Source: Bacteroidota bacterium (GTDB taxonomy: Bacteria > Bacteroidota > Bacteroidia > Flavobacteriales > Flavobacteriaceae). Taken from it: DNA of 64,000 nt. Below, piece by piece: positions 9,198 through 17,383 of the stretch (position 1 is the stretch's first letter; each line of letters opens with the position of its first letter). A program made the translations under genes and the position numbers. The notes beneath the pieces were generated by a model. That model was not told the DNA's origin. It did no database searches and saw only the letters and a list, made by a program, of their open reading frames with translations. The stretch is taken from assembly GCA_023387965.1 (NCBI GenBank), contig JAEWHE010000015.1, forward strand, positions 219,547-283,546, read 5' to 3'.

Positions 9198-9222
9198 AAA
9201 AAGAGGGGACAAATGTCCCCTC
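9198..9222 (-). promoter_or_regulatory. Terminator-like hairpin in the rimP leader (candidate attenuator)
   Basis: On the minus strand a perfect GC-rich hairpin (GAGGGGAC, 4-nt loop, GTCCCCTC; 9203-9222) is followed directly by TTTTT and then, 8 nt later, by the rimP ATG. It lies between the -7 box at 9253-9260 and the coding region, so it would be transcribed in the 5' leader. No upstream gene on this strand needs a terminator here, since the neighbour diverges. Confidence 0.72.
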
Positions 9223-9252
9223 ATTATTTAATGGTTTTTATAAATAACGCTG

Positions 9253-9260
9253 CAAATATA
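9253..9260 (-). promoter_or_regulatory. -7 element of the rimP-nusA-infB promoter
   Basis: The minus strand reads TATATTTG, a perfect TAnnTTTG box, 63 nt before the rimP ATG. No good TTG was found at the usual -33 spacing. Confidence 0.6.
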
Positions 9261-9295
9261 GTTATTTTTTTTAGATATTGAAAATCATTGTGATA

Positions 9296-9327
9296 TTGTT
9301 TCATTTGAAATAAAATTCGTACCTTTA
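9296..9327 (+). promoter_or_regulatory. Putative promoter of the universal stress protein
   Basis: TTG at 9296-9298 and TACCTTTA at 9320-9327 are 21 nt apart. The last base departs from TAnnTTTG. The start codon is 45 nt downstream. Confidence 0.45.
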
Positions 9328-9372
9328 TTTTCATAAAACAAACCGATACTTACACCCTTACATTCTTAGTTT

Positions 9373-10197
9373 ATGAAAAGAATTTTAGTCCCTACAGATT
9401 TTTCCGAACATGCAGAAAATGCTTTGCGTGTTGCCGCTCAAATCGCCAGAAAACACGATGGTGAAATTATTTTACTTCACATGCTTGAACTTCCCGGACA
9501 AAGCAGCGATGCCATTGGCCACGGAAGCGATATTCCTGAATTAATGTTTTTCAAAAACAAAGCAATTGAACGTGTCGAAAGCATGATGGATTATCCTTTT
9601 CTCGAAGGAATTGAAGTTTCAGAAGTAATTCAATTTGAAAAAGCTTTTGATGGAATTATCAATATCAGCCGAAAAAACGATGTGGACTTGATTGTGATGG
9701 GATCTCACGGAGCAAGCGGTTTTCAAGAAGTTTTTATTGGTTCCAATACTGAAAAAGTGGTACGTTCTTCGGAAATTCCAGTTTTAGTCATTAAGCGTGA
9801 AGAAGGCGAATTTGATGTAAATAAATTTGTTTTCGCTTCGGATTTTTCTGATGAAATTAAAAGTTCTTTTTCGAAAGTGGTGAAATTTGCCCAAAATTTT
9901 GATGCACATCTTAATTTAGTGATGATCAACACGCCAAACAGCTTTAAATCTACAGATGTGGCTCAAAAAATCATGAACGACTTTATTTCCGGATTTAACC
10001 TAAATAATTATTCTCTACATATTTATAATGATACGAATGTTGAAAAAGGTGTTTTGAATTTTGCCAAAAGTATTAATGCTGATTTAATTGGAATTAGTAC
10101 TCACGGGCGAAATGGTTTGGCGCATTTCTTCAACGGAAGCATTAGCGAAGATTTAGTAAATCATGCACAAAGACCTGTTGTGACATTTAGAATATAA
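9373..10197 (+). CDS. Tandem universal stress protein (two UspA domains)
   Basis: The 274-residue protein holds two UspA-type alpha/beta domains (about 1-145 and 148-274). Domain 1 starts KRILVPTDFSEHAENALR and ends with MGSHGASGFQEVFIGSNTEK. Domain 2 has STHGRNGLAHFFNGSISE. Both match the G-x2-G-x9-G-(S/T) ATP-binding pattern of nucleotide-binding Usp proteins. It has its own transcription unit, divergent from rimP and convergent with the receptor gene. Function beyond stress tolerance cannot be read from the sequence. Confidence 0.93.
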   Translation: MKRILVPTDFSEHAENALRVAAQIARKHDGEIILLHMLELPGQSSDAIGHGSDIPELMFFKNKAIERVESMMDYPFLEGIEVSEVIQFEKAFDGIINISRKNDVDLIVMGSHGASGFQEVFIGSNTEKVVRSSEIPVLVIKREEGEFDVNKFVFASDFSDEIKSSFSKVVKFAQNFDAHLNLVMINTPNSFKSTDVAQKIMNDFISGFNLNNYSLHIYNDTNVEKGVLNFAKSINADLIGISTHGRNGLAHFFNGSISEDLVNHAQRPVVTFRI

Positions 10198-10241
10198 TCT
10201 GGCCATGGATTTAAGCGAGATTTAGATTGAGATTTGAGAGG

Positions 10242-10271
10242 AAAAGGGGATTTTTAATGTCCCCTTTTTTT
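10242..10271. terminator. Bidirectional terminator after usp and the receptor gene
   Basis: AAAGGGGA and TCCCCTTT form a stem around a 9-nt loop, with A and T runs on either side. It serves two converging genes. Confidence 0.8.
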
Positions 10272-10274
10272 ATA

Positions 10275-12989
10275 CTATAAATTATATCTCAAAAACAAAA
10301 TGATAAATCGTGGTTGAACGCGATATTGTGAAGTTCGGGTGAAAAATTGGTTGAAACTATCGTCGTTTAAACTTCTGGTATTAAGCAAATTAGTAGCTGC
10401 CAAACGATATTCAAATTTGCTGTCTTTTTGTTGATATGCAATACTTGCCGAAAGAAAATCGTAGGTATTATCCACAGTTTTTTCGCTGTTGAAATATTTG
10501 TTAAATTCATATTCTGCTTTAAACGAAAAAGCGTCAAGGAAAAAATATTCGAGGTTAGCAAACGGCGAATGATTGTAAAAAACATCATTGGCATATTCAT
10601 TGATGCTCACCGAATAACCTACTTCTAAGCTCGGAAGATTTTTAAAATTGGTGGAAAAATTTACCGTGTAATTTTGATTGAAAACTTCGTTTACGGTTCG
10701 CAATAAGTTGTTCGTATTTCGGTCTAACTGAATATTATTTTGCTTTGACCAACCAAGGGAAACACTCGCATTTGCCTTGTAATATCGGGCAAAAGATTTT
10801 CCGTAAGACAAAGCACCCGAAAAAGTTTCATCGGCAAAATTAGAATTAAAAGGTGTTGCCACTTGATTAATTCCGTCAAAAGCAGCAATTCTTCTCACGG
10901 CATCAATTCTTCTGTTGTAATTTAAATTTCCGGAAATATTGGTTTGGTCAAACATATTGAATTTAAAATAACGCAACGAATGATTTTGGCTTAAAGCATT
11001 TTCAAGCGTTCTATTTCCTTGAAAAAGCGAACGGTAGCTCGAGAAAATTGTACCTTCAGCCAATTGAGAAATATCGGTAAAATCGTTTTGAAGCGAAAAA
11101 TTATAAGTCAATGTTTCCGATTTTTTTATTTGGTACAAAGCATAAACATCGGGTAAAACTCTGAAGAAATTTCGGTCGAAATCACCTGATTCTTGCTGGT
11201 TTTTCATAACATAACTATGAATTGAAAATCCTGGATTAAAAGTAAATTTCCCCGTAATAAATTTGTAATGCAATCCTAAAAAAACATCGTTAAAAGCAAA
11301 ATCCACATCGTTGTTATTTTCTGGAGCATTCAAATCATTTCTTTCGGCATTGTCCAAAATTTGAAAAATGTGAGAATTGAAATTTTGGTAAGAATAGGTA
11401 TTTCCGAGTGTGATGTTCAAATTACTTTTTGGGGTAACCATATAATAGTAATCTAACTTCGCATCTATTTTATTGGTTTTGATAAAACGATTTTGGTTGA
11501 TGTTATTTCTGTCTTGTCCCGAAACGTAACCTGAAATTTCAAAGGGTTGAACAAGCAAATTGGCGTTGTAAAAAGGATCTTCTTCTTGATACACATGTTG
11601 CATTTCAAAGGCAAAAATATTTTTTGCGTTAAGCGTATAATAATAATTTAAATTTTGATTGAAAGCTACCGGTTTTTGCTTTTTTCGGGTGTAAATATCT
11701 TGGTCAATCGTAATGTTTTGGCGGTTTTCCGAAGTGAATAATCCCACATTTTCGTCTTGTGAAGAAATTTTGAGCAAAGCATCATAGTCAAAATGAACAT
11801 TCGCATTCGGGATGTAACTTGAACTCAACTTGAACAATCCTAAATTAGACCTTTGGAATGTATTTTCCCTCGAAATTTGTTCGGTATCAACATTTCCGTC
11901 AGTGTCTAAAAATTGTTCGCGCGAGGCAATTTCCATTTCAGTATCCGATGAATTGATAATCCCAAAACCGCTAATGGTCCAGCTTTTCTTAGGATTGTAA
12001 CTAAAATTTGCCGCACCAAAACGCGTTTCAATTTCCTTTGCCCGATTATTTCTCACCATCGACAAACCCAAATCATTTGAAGCCACGCTAAAATTAGTTC
12101 CGCCTTTTCGCATAATGTTTCGAAAGCCGCCGCTAAACTTAAAATAATCCTGAATGGTAAACGGTAATTCGCCAATATTGTTGGCATTCGCCAAAAGATT
12201 TACGCTATATTTTGGGCTGTAATAAAATAATTTTGGATTCACAATATAACGAGAATCTTCATGGCCAACGCCAATTCCTGCCGTAACATCGCCAAACCAA
12301 AAATTCTTTTTTCCGTCTTTGAGTTTGATGTTCATGGCAATATTTTCCTCGTTATTTTCCAAGCCTTTGAGTTGACTCACTTCGTTGTAATTTCGCAACA
12401 CCTGAACTTTATCAACTGCATCAGCCGGAATATTTTGAACGCCTAATTTAGTGTCGCCGTCAAAAAAATCTTTGCCATCAACCATCAATTTCTGTACGGT
12501 TTTTCCTTCAACTTCTACTTGTCCGTCTTTGTTTACTTGAACTCCGGGTAATTTTTTCAAAATGTCGCCTAATTTGCGTTCCGTTCCATTAGTAAACGAA
12601 TCCGAATTGTAAACAATAGTATCGCCTTTTATGGAAACCGGCATTTCATGAACAATTTCCACTTCATCAAGAGCCACGCCTTCGATCATGACAATATTTT
12701 GAACAAGATTTTCGGTTTCGGTTTTCAGGTCAAATTCGTTTTGGGAAAACCCTATAAAACTCACTTTGATTTTATACAAAGTATTGGCTTTTAAATTCAA
12801 TAAAAATTTCCCTTTGTCGTTGGTAATTGCATAAGCATCCATCGCGTTCGTTGCTTGATTAATCGCCATCACGTTTGCCATTTCAAGACCAACCGCTTTT
12901 TCATCAACGACTAAACCTTCAAACCGAACATTTTGCGCTTGGGAAATTGAAAAAATAAAGAAAAAAATAAGGGTAAAATTTTTTTGCAT
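10275..12989 (-). CDS. Outer-membrane TonB-dependent receptor-like beta-barrel protein
   Basis: From the ATG at 12989 the protein has 904 residues and begins with a signal peptide (MQKNFTLIFFFIFSISQAQ). The longer open frame from 13031 overlaps the upstream gene and hides this signal, so I reject it. Next come a carboxypeptidase-regulatory-like beta-sandwich (about 22-100) and a plug-like domain (LGDILKKLPGVQVNKDG, LMVDGKDFFDGDTK). A large aromatic-rich beta-barrel follows, ending in a beta strand (IILFLRYNL). It lies 31 bp after a GLPGLI gene, a pairing I recall as recurrent in Bacteroidota. It is probably an importer or related barrel energised by the Ton system; the substrate is unknown. 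Confidence 0.9.
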   Translation of the reverse strand: MQKNFTLIFFFIFSISQAQNVRFEGLVVDEKAVGLEMANVMAINQATNAMDAYAITNDKGKFLLNLKANTLYKIKVSFIGFSQNEFDLKTETENLVQNIVMIEGVALDEVEIVHEMPVSIKGDTIVYNSDSFTNGTERKLGDILKKLPGVQVNKDGQVEVEGKTVQKLMVDGKDFFDGDTKLGVQNIPADAVDKVQVLRNYNEVSQLKGLENNEENIAMNIKLKDGKKNFWFGDVTAGIGVGHEDSRYIVNPKLFYYSPKYSVNLLANANNIGELPFTIQDYFKFSGGFRNIMRKGGTNFSVASNDLGLSMVRNNRAKEIETRFGAANFSYNPKKSWTISGFGIINSSDTEMEIASREQFLDTDGNVDTEQISRENTFQRSNLGLFKLSSSYIPNANVHFDYDALLKISSQDENVGLFTSENRQNITIDQDIYTRKKQKPVAFNQNLNYYYTLNAKNIFAFEMQHVYQEEDPFYNANLLVQPFEISGYVSGQDRNNINQNRFIKTNKIDAKLDYYYMVTPKSNLNITLGNTYSYQNFNSHIFQILDNAERNDLNAPENNNDVDFAFNDVFLGLHYKFITGKFTFNPGFSIHSYVMKNQQESGDFDRNFFRVLPDVYALYQIKKSETLTYNFSLQNDFTDISQLAEGTIFSSYRSLFQGNRTLENALSQNHSLRYFKFNMFDQTNISGNLNYNRRIDAVRRIAAFDGINQVATPFNSNFADETFSGALSYGKSFARYYKANASVSLGWSKQNNIQLDRNTNNLLRTVNEVFNQNYTVNFSTNFKNLPSLEVGYSVSINEYANDVFYNHSPFANLEYFFLDAFSFKAEYEFNKYFNSEKTVDNTYDFLSASIAYQQKDSKFEYRLAATNLLNTRSLNDDSFNQFFTRTSQYRVQPRFIILFLRYNL

Positions 12990-13020
12990 GGGTTTAATTT
13001 TTGGAAAAATAAAAAGTTCA

Positions 13021-13863
13021 CTATCCACCAATCTGAATGCGGATATTTCCTTTAGAATCCTGCATTTTTTCGAGCTGTTTTTCCATTATTTTTTCGTGTT
13101 CTTCTCGTGTTACTTTTTTGCCTTTGTTTGGTCGTTTGATTTCCACTTTTTCCTTTGGATTCAGTACAATTTTTGAACAAAGATAAATGGTTCTTCCATC
13201 ACTTGCTTCCAAAATTAATCCGGGTAAACCCCAATAATTTGCCGGTCCCAAACTGACCGGAATTTCTGGAGTAAACCACACTGTATAAATTTGTTCTTTG
13301 GGTTCGCTCATGGTAAACATCATTGTTTCGCCTTTGGCGCGTTTTACCTCTTGCTCTTTAAATTTTTCTATGGCTTTCGCCGAAGGTGGAATCGTGGCCG
13401 TGGCTTTGCTACACAAATAATTTCCGATTTTTTTGGTTTCACCGTCTATTTTCCAATTCCATTTAGGAAGTGAATCCGAAATTATAAATTCTTTCCCGAA
13501 GGTATCTTCAAATTTCAACAGCATTTTCTCCTTAATATTTACATAAGAAATGCCGTCACCACCGCTTTTCATTACAACCATCGATGTATTTCCGGGCGTT
13601 GGAGCTTCTAATTTTTCTTCTTCAGTAAAAACCGACTCACTTTTATTGAAATTTAAAATGTAAGTTTTCTCAAACATTTTTTTCATCCTTTCCTCCATGT
13701 TTTTTATCATTTCCGGCGTCATATTCGGACTATTGATTTTAATCTTATCCTGCATTTGCGTTTTCGATTCGTAAATGGCTTGTCCATGAAATTCTTGTGC
13801 GCTTGCAAGGTTTAAAATTGCTGTGATGGAAAAAATTGCCACATAATAAAGTGTTCGTATCAT
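13021..13863 (-). CDS. GLPGLI family protein (copy 1)
   Basis: This 280-residue exported protein has a signal peptide (about 1-22, ending LASAQ) and the family signature NYWGLPGLILEASDG. The region with EMIKNMEERMKKMFEKTY is helical and Met/Lys-rich. It is the first gene of an operon with the outer-membrane receptor and is divergent from a two-component system. GLPGLI proteins have no firmly established function as far as I know. A periplasmic or surface accessory role for the receptor is inference. A paralogue lies at 16153-17016. Confidence 0.93.
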   Translation of the reverse strand: MIRTLYYVAIFSITAILNLASAQEFHGQAIYESKTQMQDKIKINSPNMTPEMIKNMEERMKKMFEKTYILNFNKSESVFTEEEKLEAPTPGNTSMVVMKSGGDGISYVNIKEKMLLKFEDTFGKEFIISDSLPKWNWKIDGETKKIGNYLCSKATATIPPSAKAIEKFKEQEVKRAKGETMMFTMSEPKEQIYTVWFTPEIPVSLGPANYWGLPGLILEASDGRTIYLCSKIVLNPKEKVEIKRPNKGKKVTREEHEKIMEKQLEKMQDSKGNIRIQIGG

Positions 13864-13918
13864 GATGATAAAGTTTAGATTGATGTTCCAAATTTCCTTA
13901 CAAAAATCCAGACTTTGC

Positions 13919-13944
13919 GTTAACCAAAGTTAACGTTCGTTAAC
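13919..13944. promoter_or_regulatory. Three GTTAAC boxes at 10-bp spacing
   Basis: GTTAAC occurs at 13919-13924, 13929-13934 and 13939-13944, exactly one helical turn apart. The array lies between the divergent GLPGLI/receptor operon and the kinase/regulator operon. Same-face direct repeats with 10-11 bp spacing are typical OmpR-family binding sites. Each hexamer is also self-palindromic. Confidence 0.7.
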
Positions 13945-13970
13945 AGCTTAAAATCTATTGTTTTTGTTTC

Positions 13971-13978
13971 TATTTTTG
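13971..13978 (+). promoter_or_regulatory. -7 element of the kinase/regulator operon
   Basis: TATTTTTG ends 5 nt before the ATG at 13984, so the transcript would be leaderless or nearly so. The GTTAAC array lies immediately upstream, around the -33 region. Confidence 0.6.
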
Positions 13979-13983
13979 AAACA

Positions 13984-15486
13984 ATGAAAAAAAGCAGTTA
14001 CAATATTATCATTTTATTTATTTCCATTACGATTTTGGCCACCATTGGCGTACAAATTTTTTGGAATGTAAAAAATTATCAAGAAAATAAAACACGGTTT
14101 GTAGCGGAGGTTCAATCCGCTTTTGATAACGGAATTGAATTGTATTATTCAAAAGACGCTATTAATCAAGTGACGGCTATTGTGGGAAACAACAATCTGA
14201 ACAGCGATGAATTTTTTGAGAATGTTACGAAAGATTCCGCTTTTAGCAAATCGTTTCCGAAGCAAAAAATGAAGGTTAAAACTAAAGTTACAGCCATTAA
14301 TTTTAGTGAAAGTAGTGCGAAGGAAATTACGTCGGATGAGCAGATAAAAAGTAATTTTCCGAAAATAGAAAATCCGTCTGAAATACAGAGTATTCGAGTT
14401 ATCAAAGGAAGAAAGGAAGTCGATAGTATTTCGGGATTGGAAAATTTGGTAAATAAAATTATCATTTCTGTACGGAATGATTCTATCGATTTTAAAAAAT
14501 TAGCAACCGCTTTTGAAAAAGAAGCTGCAAGAAAAAATATTCAAGTTGATTACGAAATTTTGCAGGTAAAAGACCGAAAACTTTTGGCAAATTTTAAAAC
14601 CGAAAATCAATCGGTTTTGCCATTAATTGTAGAAGGAAATTCAGGTTATTTGCGAAACGGGATGCAGTTAAAACTAAAGTTTAGCAATCCTGTAATTCAG
14701 ATTTTGCAACGCAGTTTGGTAGAAATTACTTTATCATTGGTGCTTTCGTCAGCCATTATTTTCTGTTTGATTTATTTGCTAAAAATCATCAACCGACAAA
14801 AAAAAACAGACGAAATTAAAAATGATTTGATTAGCAACATCACACACGAATTTAAAACGCCAATCACCACAGTTGCCACAGCACTTGAGGCCCTAAAACA
14901 TTTTAACGAAAATAACGATCCCGAAAAAACGAAAAAATACCTTGATATTTCTCAAAATCAATTAAAAAAATTAGAATTAATTGTAGAAAAATTGTTGGAA
15001 ACCGCTTCGATTGACACGGAAAAATTGATTTTGAAAAAGGAAGAAAATGATTTGGTTTTGATGGTCAAAAATCTTTGCGAAAAACATCAAATTATTACGC
15101 AAGATAAAGTCATTCGTTTTGTTTCGGAGGAGGATGAGATTGTAATTGATGCCGATTTTTTTCATTTGGAAAATGCGGTTTCAAATTTGATTGACAATGC
15201 CGTGAAATATGGTGGAAACGAAATTTTTGTACGGGTAAATTTTGCGAAAGCGAAAACAATAATAAGCGTTTCAGACAACGGAAAAGGAATCGACAAAAGC
15301 CAAAGCGACAAGATTTTTGACAAATTTTACCGCATCCCGAAAGGAAATTTGCACGATGTGAAAGGTTTTGGAATTGGACTTTTTTATGCCAAAAAAATCA
15401 TCGAAAAACACAACGGTTCACTCGAATTGCAATCCGGTTTACCCACAACATTTTTAATAATTTTACCAAATGAAGGAAAAAATTAA
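13984..15486 (+). CDS. Sensor histidine kinase of a two-component system
   Basis: The 500-residue kinase has membrane segments at about 7-26 and 246-268 with a 220-residue periplasmic sensor region between them. HisKA contains SNITHEFKTPITTV with H288. The ATPase domain has NAVSNLIDNAVKYG, VSDNGKGIDKSQ and GFGIGLFYAKKI. Its last 17 bp overlap the response regulator gene, so the two are translationally coupled. The unit lies between two GLPGLI genes, suggesting it senses something linked to their function (inference). Confidence 0.95.
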   Translation: MKKSSYNIIILFISITILATIGVQIFWNVKNYQENKTRFVAEVQSAFDNGIELYYSKDAINQVTAIVGNNNLNSDEFFENVTKDSAFSKSFPKQKMKVKTKVTAINFSESSAKEITSDEQIKSNFPKIENPSEIQSIRVIKGRKEVDSISGLENLVNKIIISVRNDSIDFKKLATAFEKEAARKNIQVDYEILQVKDRKLLANFKTENQSVLPLIVEGNSGYLRNGMQLKLKFSNPVIQILQRSLVEITLSLVLSSAIIFCLIYLLKIINRQKKTDEIKNDLISNITHEFKTPITTVATALEALKHFNENNDPEKTKKYLDISQNQLKKLELIVEKLLETASIDTEKLILKKEENDLVLMVKNLCEKHQIITQDKVIRFVSEEDEIVIDADFFHLENAVSNLIDNAVKYGGNEIFVRVNFAKAKTIISVSDNGKGIDKSQSDKIFDKFYRIPKGNLHDVKGFGIGLFYAKKIIEKHNGSLELQSGLPTTFLIILPNEGKN

Positions 15487-16147
15487 AATTATTTTGGCGG
15501 AAGACGAACCTGCTTTGGCGCAAATCGTTAAAGAAAGTTTGGAAACGCGCGATTTTAGCGTTATTCATTGTGAAAATGGAGAAGAAGTGTTGGCAAAATA
15601 CGGTACAGAAAGTATTGATATTTTGGTTTTGGATGTCATGATGCCTAAAAAAGATGGGTTTTCTGTTGCTAAAGAAATCCGGAAAACAGATGCCAAAACG
15701 CCCATAATTTTCCTTACGGCAAAGTCCCAAACTCAAGACGTGGTGGATGGTTTTAACCTTGGTGGCAATGATTATTTGCGAAAACCGTTTAGCATGGAAG
15801 AATTGATTGTTCGGATTCATGCTTTGGTTAATCGGAAATTTTTTGAAGGAGAAAAAATGCTCGAGATTGGCAAATTTAATTTCGATTTTACCAAGCAAAT
15901 TCTAACGATTGGCAAAGAAATTTTTTCGTTAACGCACCGCGAAGCGGAATTATTGCAACTGCTGATTGAAAATAAAAATCAGGTGGTTGATCGGTCGTTT
16001 ATTTTGAATAATATTTGGGGTGACGATGATTTTTTTAACGGAAGAAGTATGGATGTTTTTATTACCAAACTTCGGAAAAAACTAAGCCACGACCCAAACA
16101 TTCAAATTATAAATGTTCGCAGTCATGGCTATAAATTAATTGGCTAA
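15470..16147 (+). CDS. OmpR-family response regulator
   Basis: The 225-residue protein has a receiver domain with the acidic pocket (AEDEP), phospho-acceptor D55 in LVLDVMMPKKDG, the switch Thr in PIIFLTAKS and the conserved Lys in LRKPFS. A winged-helix Trans_reg_C domain follows (LTHREAELLQLL, SMDVFITKLRKKLSHDP). It overlaps its kinase gene. The natural candidate target is the GTTAAC array upstream of the kinase gene and the divergent receptor operon. Five bases separate its stop from the convergent GLPGLI gene. Confidence 0.95.
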   Translation: MKEKIKIILAEDEPALAQIVKESLETRDFSVIHCENGEEVLAKYGTESIDILVLDVMMPKKDGFSVAKEIRKTDAKTPIIFLTAKSQTQDVVDGFNLGGNDYLRKPFSMEELIVRIHALVNRKFFEGEKMLEIGKFNFDFTKQILTIGKEIFSLTHREAELLQLLIENKNQVVDRSFILNNIWGDDDFFNGRSMDVFITKLRKKLSHDPNIQIINVRSHGYKLIG

Positions 16148-16152
16148 ACGGA

Positions 16153-17016
16153 TTAGTTTCCGATTCTTACCCTTGGCGTTTGCCGTCCGTTTTGGAAATT
16201 TTGACGCATTTCCTCCATTTTTTCGACAACAATTGCATCAAATTCTTTTTGAGAAACTACTTTTCCTTTGGTTGGCGCTTTAATTTCGGCTTTTTGTTTT
16301 GGATTTAGAACCACTTTGGAACATAAAATAACCGTTTTGCCATCGGAGATTTCTAAAATTAAACCCGGAAGTCCCCAATAATTTTCAGGTCCTTGATTTA
16401 CTGGAATTTCAGGAGCATACCAAGCTGTGATTTCGATTTCTTTAGGCATTTCAATCTGATCCATGAAATTGGTAGATTTTTCAGAAGTTGTTTTTTCTTC
16501 TTCTTTTTTCGGGCGAAAATTTCTAAAATCCGATTTGCTTGCGGGTTTAACGGCCGTTGCTTTGTAGCAAGTATAACCGCCAATTTGCTTGGTTTCGCCT
16601 TCCATTTTCCACTGATAAGCCGGCAAAGAATCTTTGATTAAAAATTCTTTTCCGAGAAATTCTTTGTCCACCGTAATCTGTTTTTCTTTTACATTTTTGT
16701 AGAAAGTTCCGCCGGTTCCCATCATGGAATTCATCATTCTCAATCCAGCATTTTGCTGTCCTGGAGCATCCAATTTTTCTTCTTCTTTATAAATCGAAGA
16801 AGTTTTATCGAAGTTGAGCACAAAAGTTTTTTCCATGGCTTTTTTCACTCTTTCTTCGATTGATTTTTGCATTTCCGGAGTGATTTCGGGACGATTGACC
16901 ATTCTTCCTTTAAAATCTCCGATGCTGGTTTTAGATTCGTAAACTGCCATTCCTTGAAATTCCTGCGAATATCCTTGAAATGAAAGTAATGCGAAGGCGA
17001 ACAATATTTTTTTCAT
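16153..17016 (-). CDS. GLPGLI family protein (copy 2)
   Basis: The 287-residue paralogue of the protein at 13021-13863 has a signal peptide (MKKILFAFALLSFQGYSQ) and the signature NYWGLPGLILEISDG. Its opening after cleavage (EFQGMAVYESKTS) and its Arg/Ile/Gly ending resemble copy 1. It lacks an adjacent receptor of its own and reads towards the response regulator gene. I see no GTTAAC array upstream of it. Function is unknown; co-function with copy 1 is inferred from position. Confidence 0.93.
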   Translation of the reverse strand: MKKILFAFALLSFQGYSQEFQGMAVYESKTSIGDFKGRMVNRPEITPEMQKSIEERVKKAMEKTFVLNFDKTSSIYKEEEKLDAPGQQNAGLRMMNSMMGTGGTFYKNVKEKQITVDKEFLGKEFLIKDSLPAYQWKMEGETKQIGGYTCYKATAVKPASKSDFRNFRPKKEEEKTTSEKSTNFMDQIEMPKEIEITAWYAPEIPVNQGPENYWGLPGLILEISDGKTVILCSKVVLNPKQKAEIKAPTKGKVVSQKEFDAIVVEKMEEMRQNFQNGRQTPRVRIGN

Positions 17017-17130
17017 ATTTTATTTTTTATGGATGGTATTGCCAAATTGTATGCCAATAATAAAAATTTTTAGGCAGAAAATTGAAAGAGAGAAGATTAA
17101 TTTTATGAGTAGATTTGCCTTTGGCTAAAA

Positions 17131-17160
17131 TAAAAAAACCTCCCAAAAAATTGAGAGGTT
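17131..17160 (-). terminator. Terminator of tRNA-Gln
   Basis: On the minus strand AACCTC and GAGGTT form a stem, followed by a run of T. It lies 9 nt beyond the tRNA 3' end. Confidence 0.8.
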
Positions 17161-17169
17161 AAATTTATG

Positions 17170-17240
17170 TTGGCCTACTAGGACTCGAACCTAGAAAGAC
17201 GGCACCAAAAACCGTAGTGTTACCATTACACCATAGGCCA
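17170..17240 (-). tRNA. tRNA-Gln (anticodon UUG)
   Basis: The minus strand folds as a full cloverleaf. The acceptor stem pairs TGGCCTA with TAGGCCA. The anticodon stem pairs ACGGT with GCCGT around the loop TTTTGGT, giving anticodon TTG (reads CAA). The T arm is CTAGG-TTCGAGT-CCTAG. The discriminator base is A and CCA is not encoded. The first pair is U-A, as expected for a glutamine tRNA. Confidence 0.96.
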
Positions 17241-17260
17241 GCATTGCTTGATTGCGAGTG

Positions 17261-17290
17261 CAAATTTAGAACAAAAATTCAATTGCACAA
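17261..17290 (-). promoter_or_regulatory. Promoter of tRNA-Gln
   Basis: On the minus strand TTG (17288-17290) and TAAATTTG (17261-17268) are 19 nt apart, a full Bacteroidota promoter ending 20 nt before the tRNA. Confidence 0.75.
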
Positions 17291-17383
17291 ATTTTTATGT
17301 ACTTTTTCTGTAATAATTTTTTTTTAGCATTCCGTTAAGTAAAAAAGCATTTTCTTTGCAAGTATAATTTTTATCAGGATTCT

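Noticed and set aside
12990..13031. Longer receptor frame starting MVDSELF
   Set aside because: It would overlap the GLPGLI stop and place 14 residues before a clear signal peptide.
15398..15898. 166-residue open frame antisense to the kinase/regulator overlap
   Set aside because: It is low in conserved-looking sequence, rich in Phe/Asn from AT-rich antisense DNA, and fully inside two certain genes.
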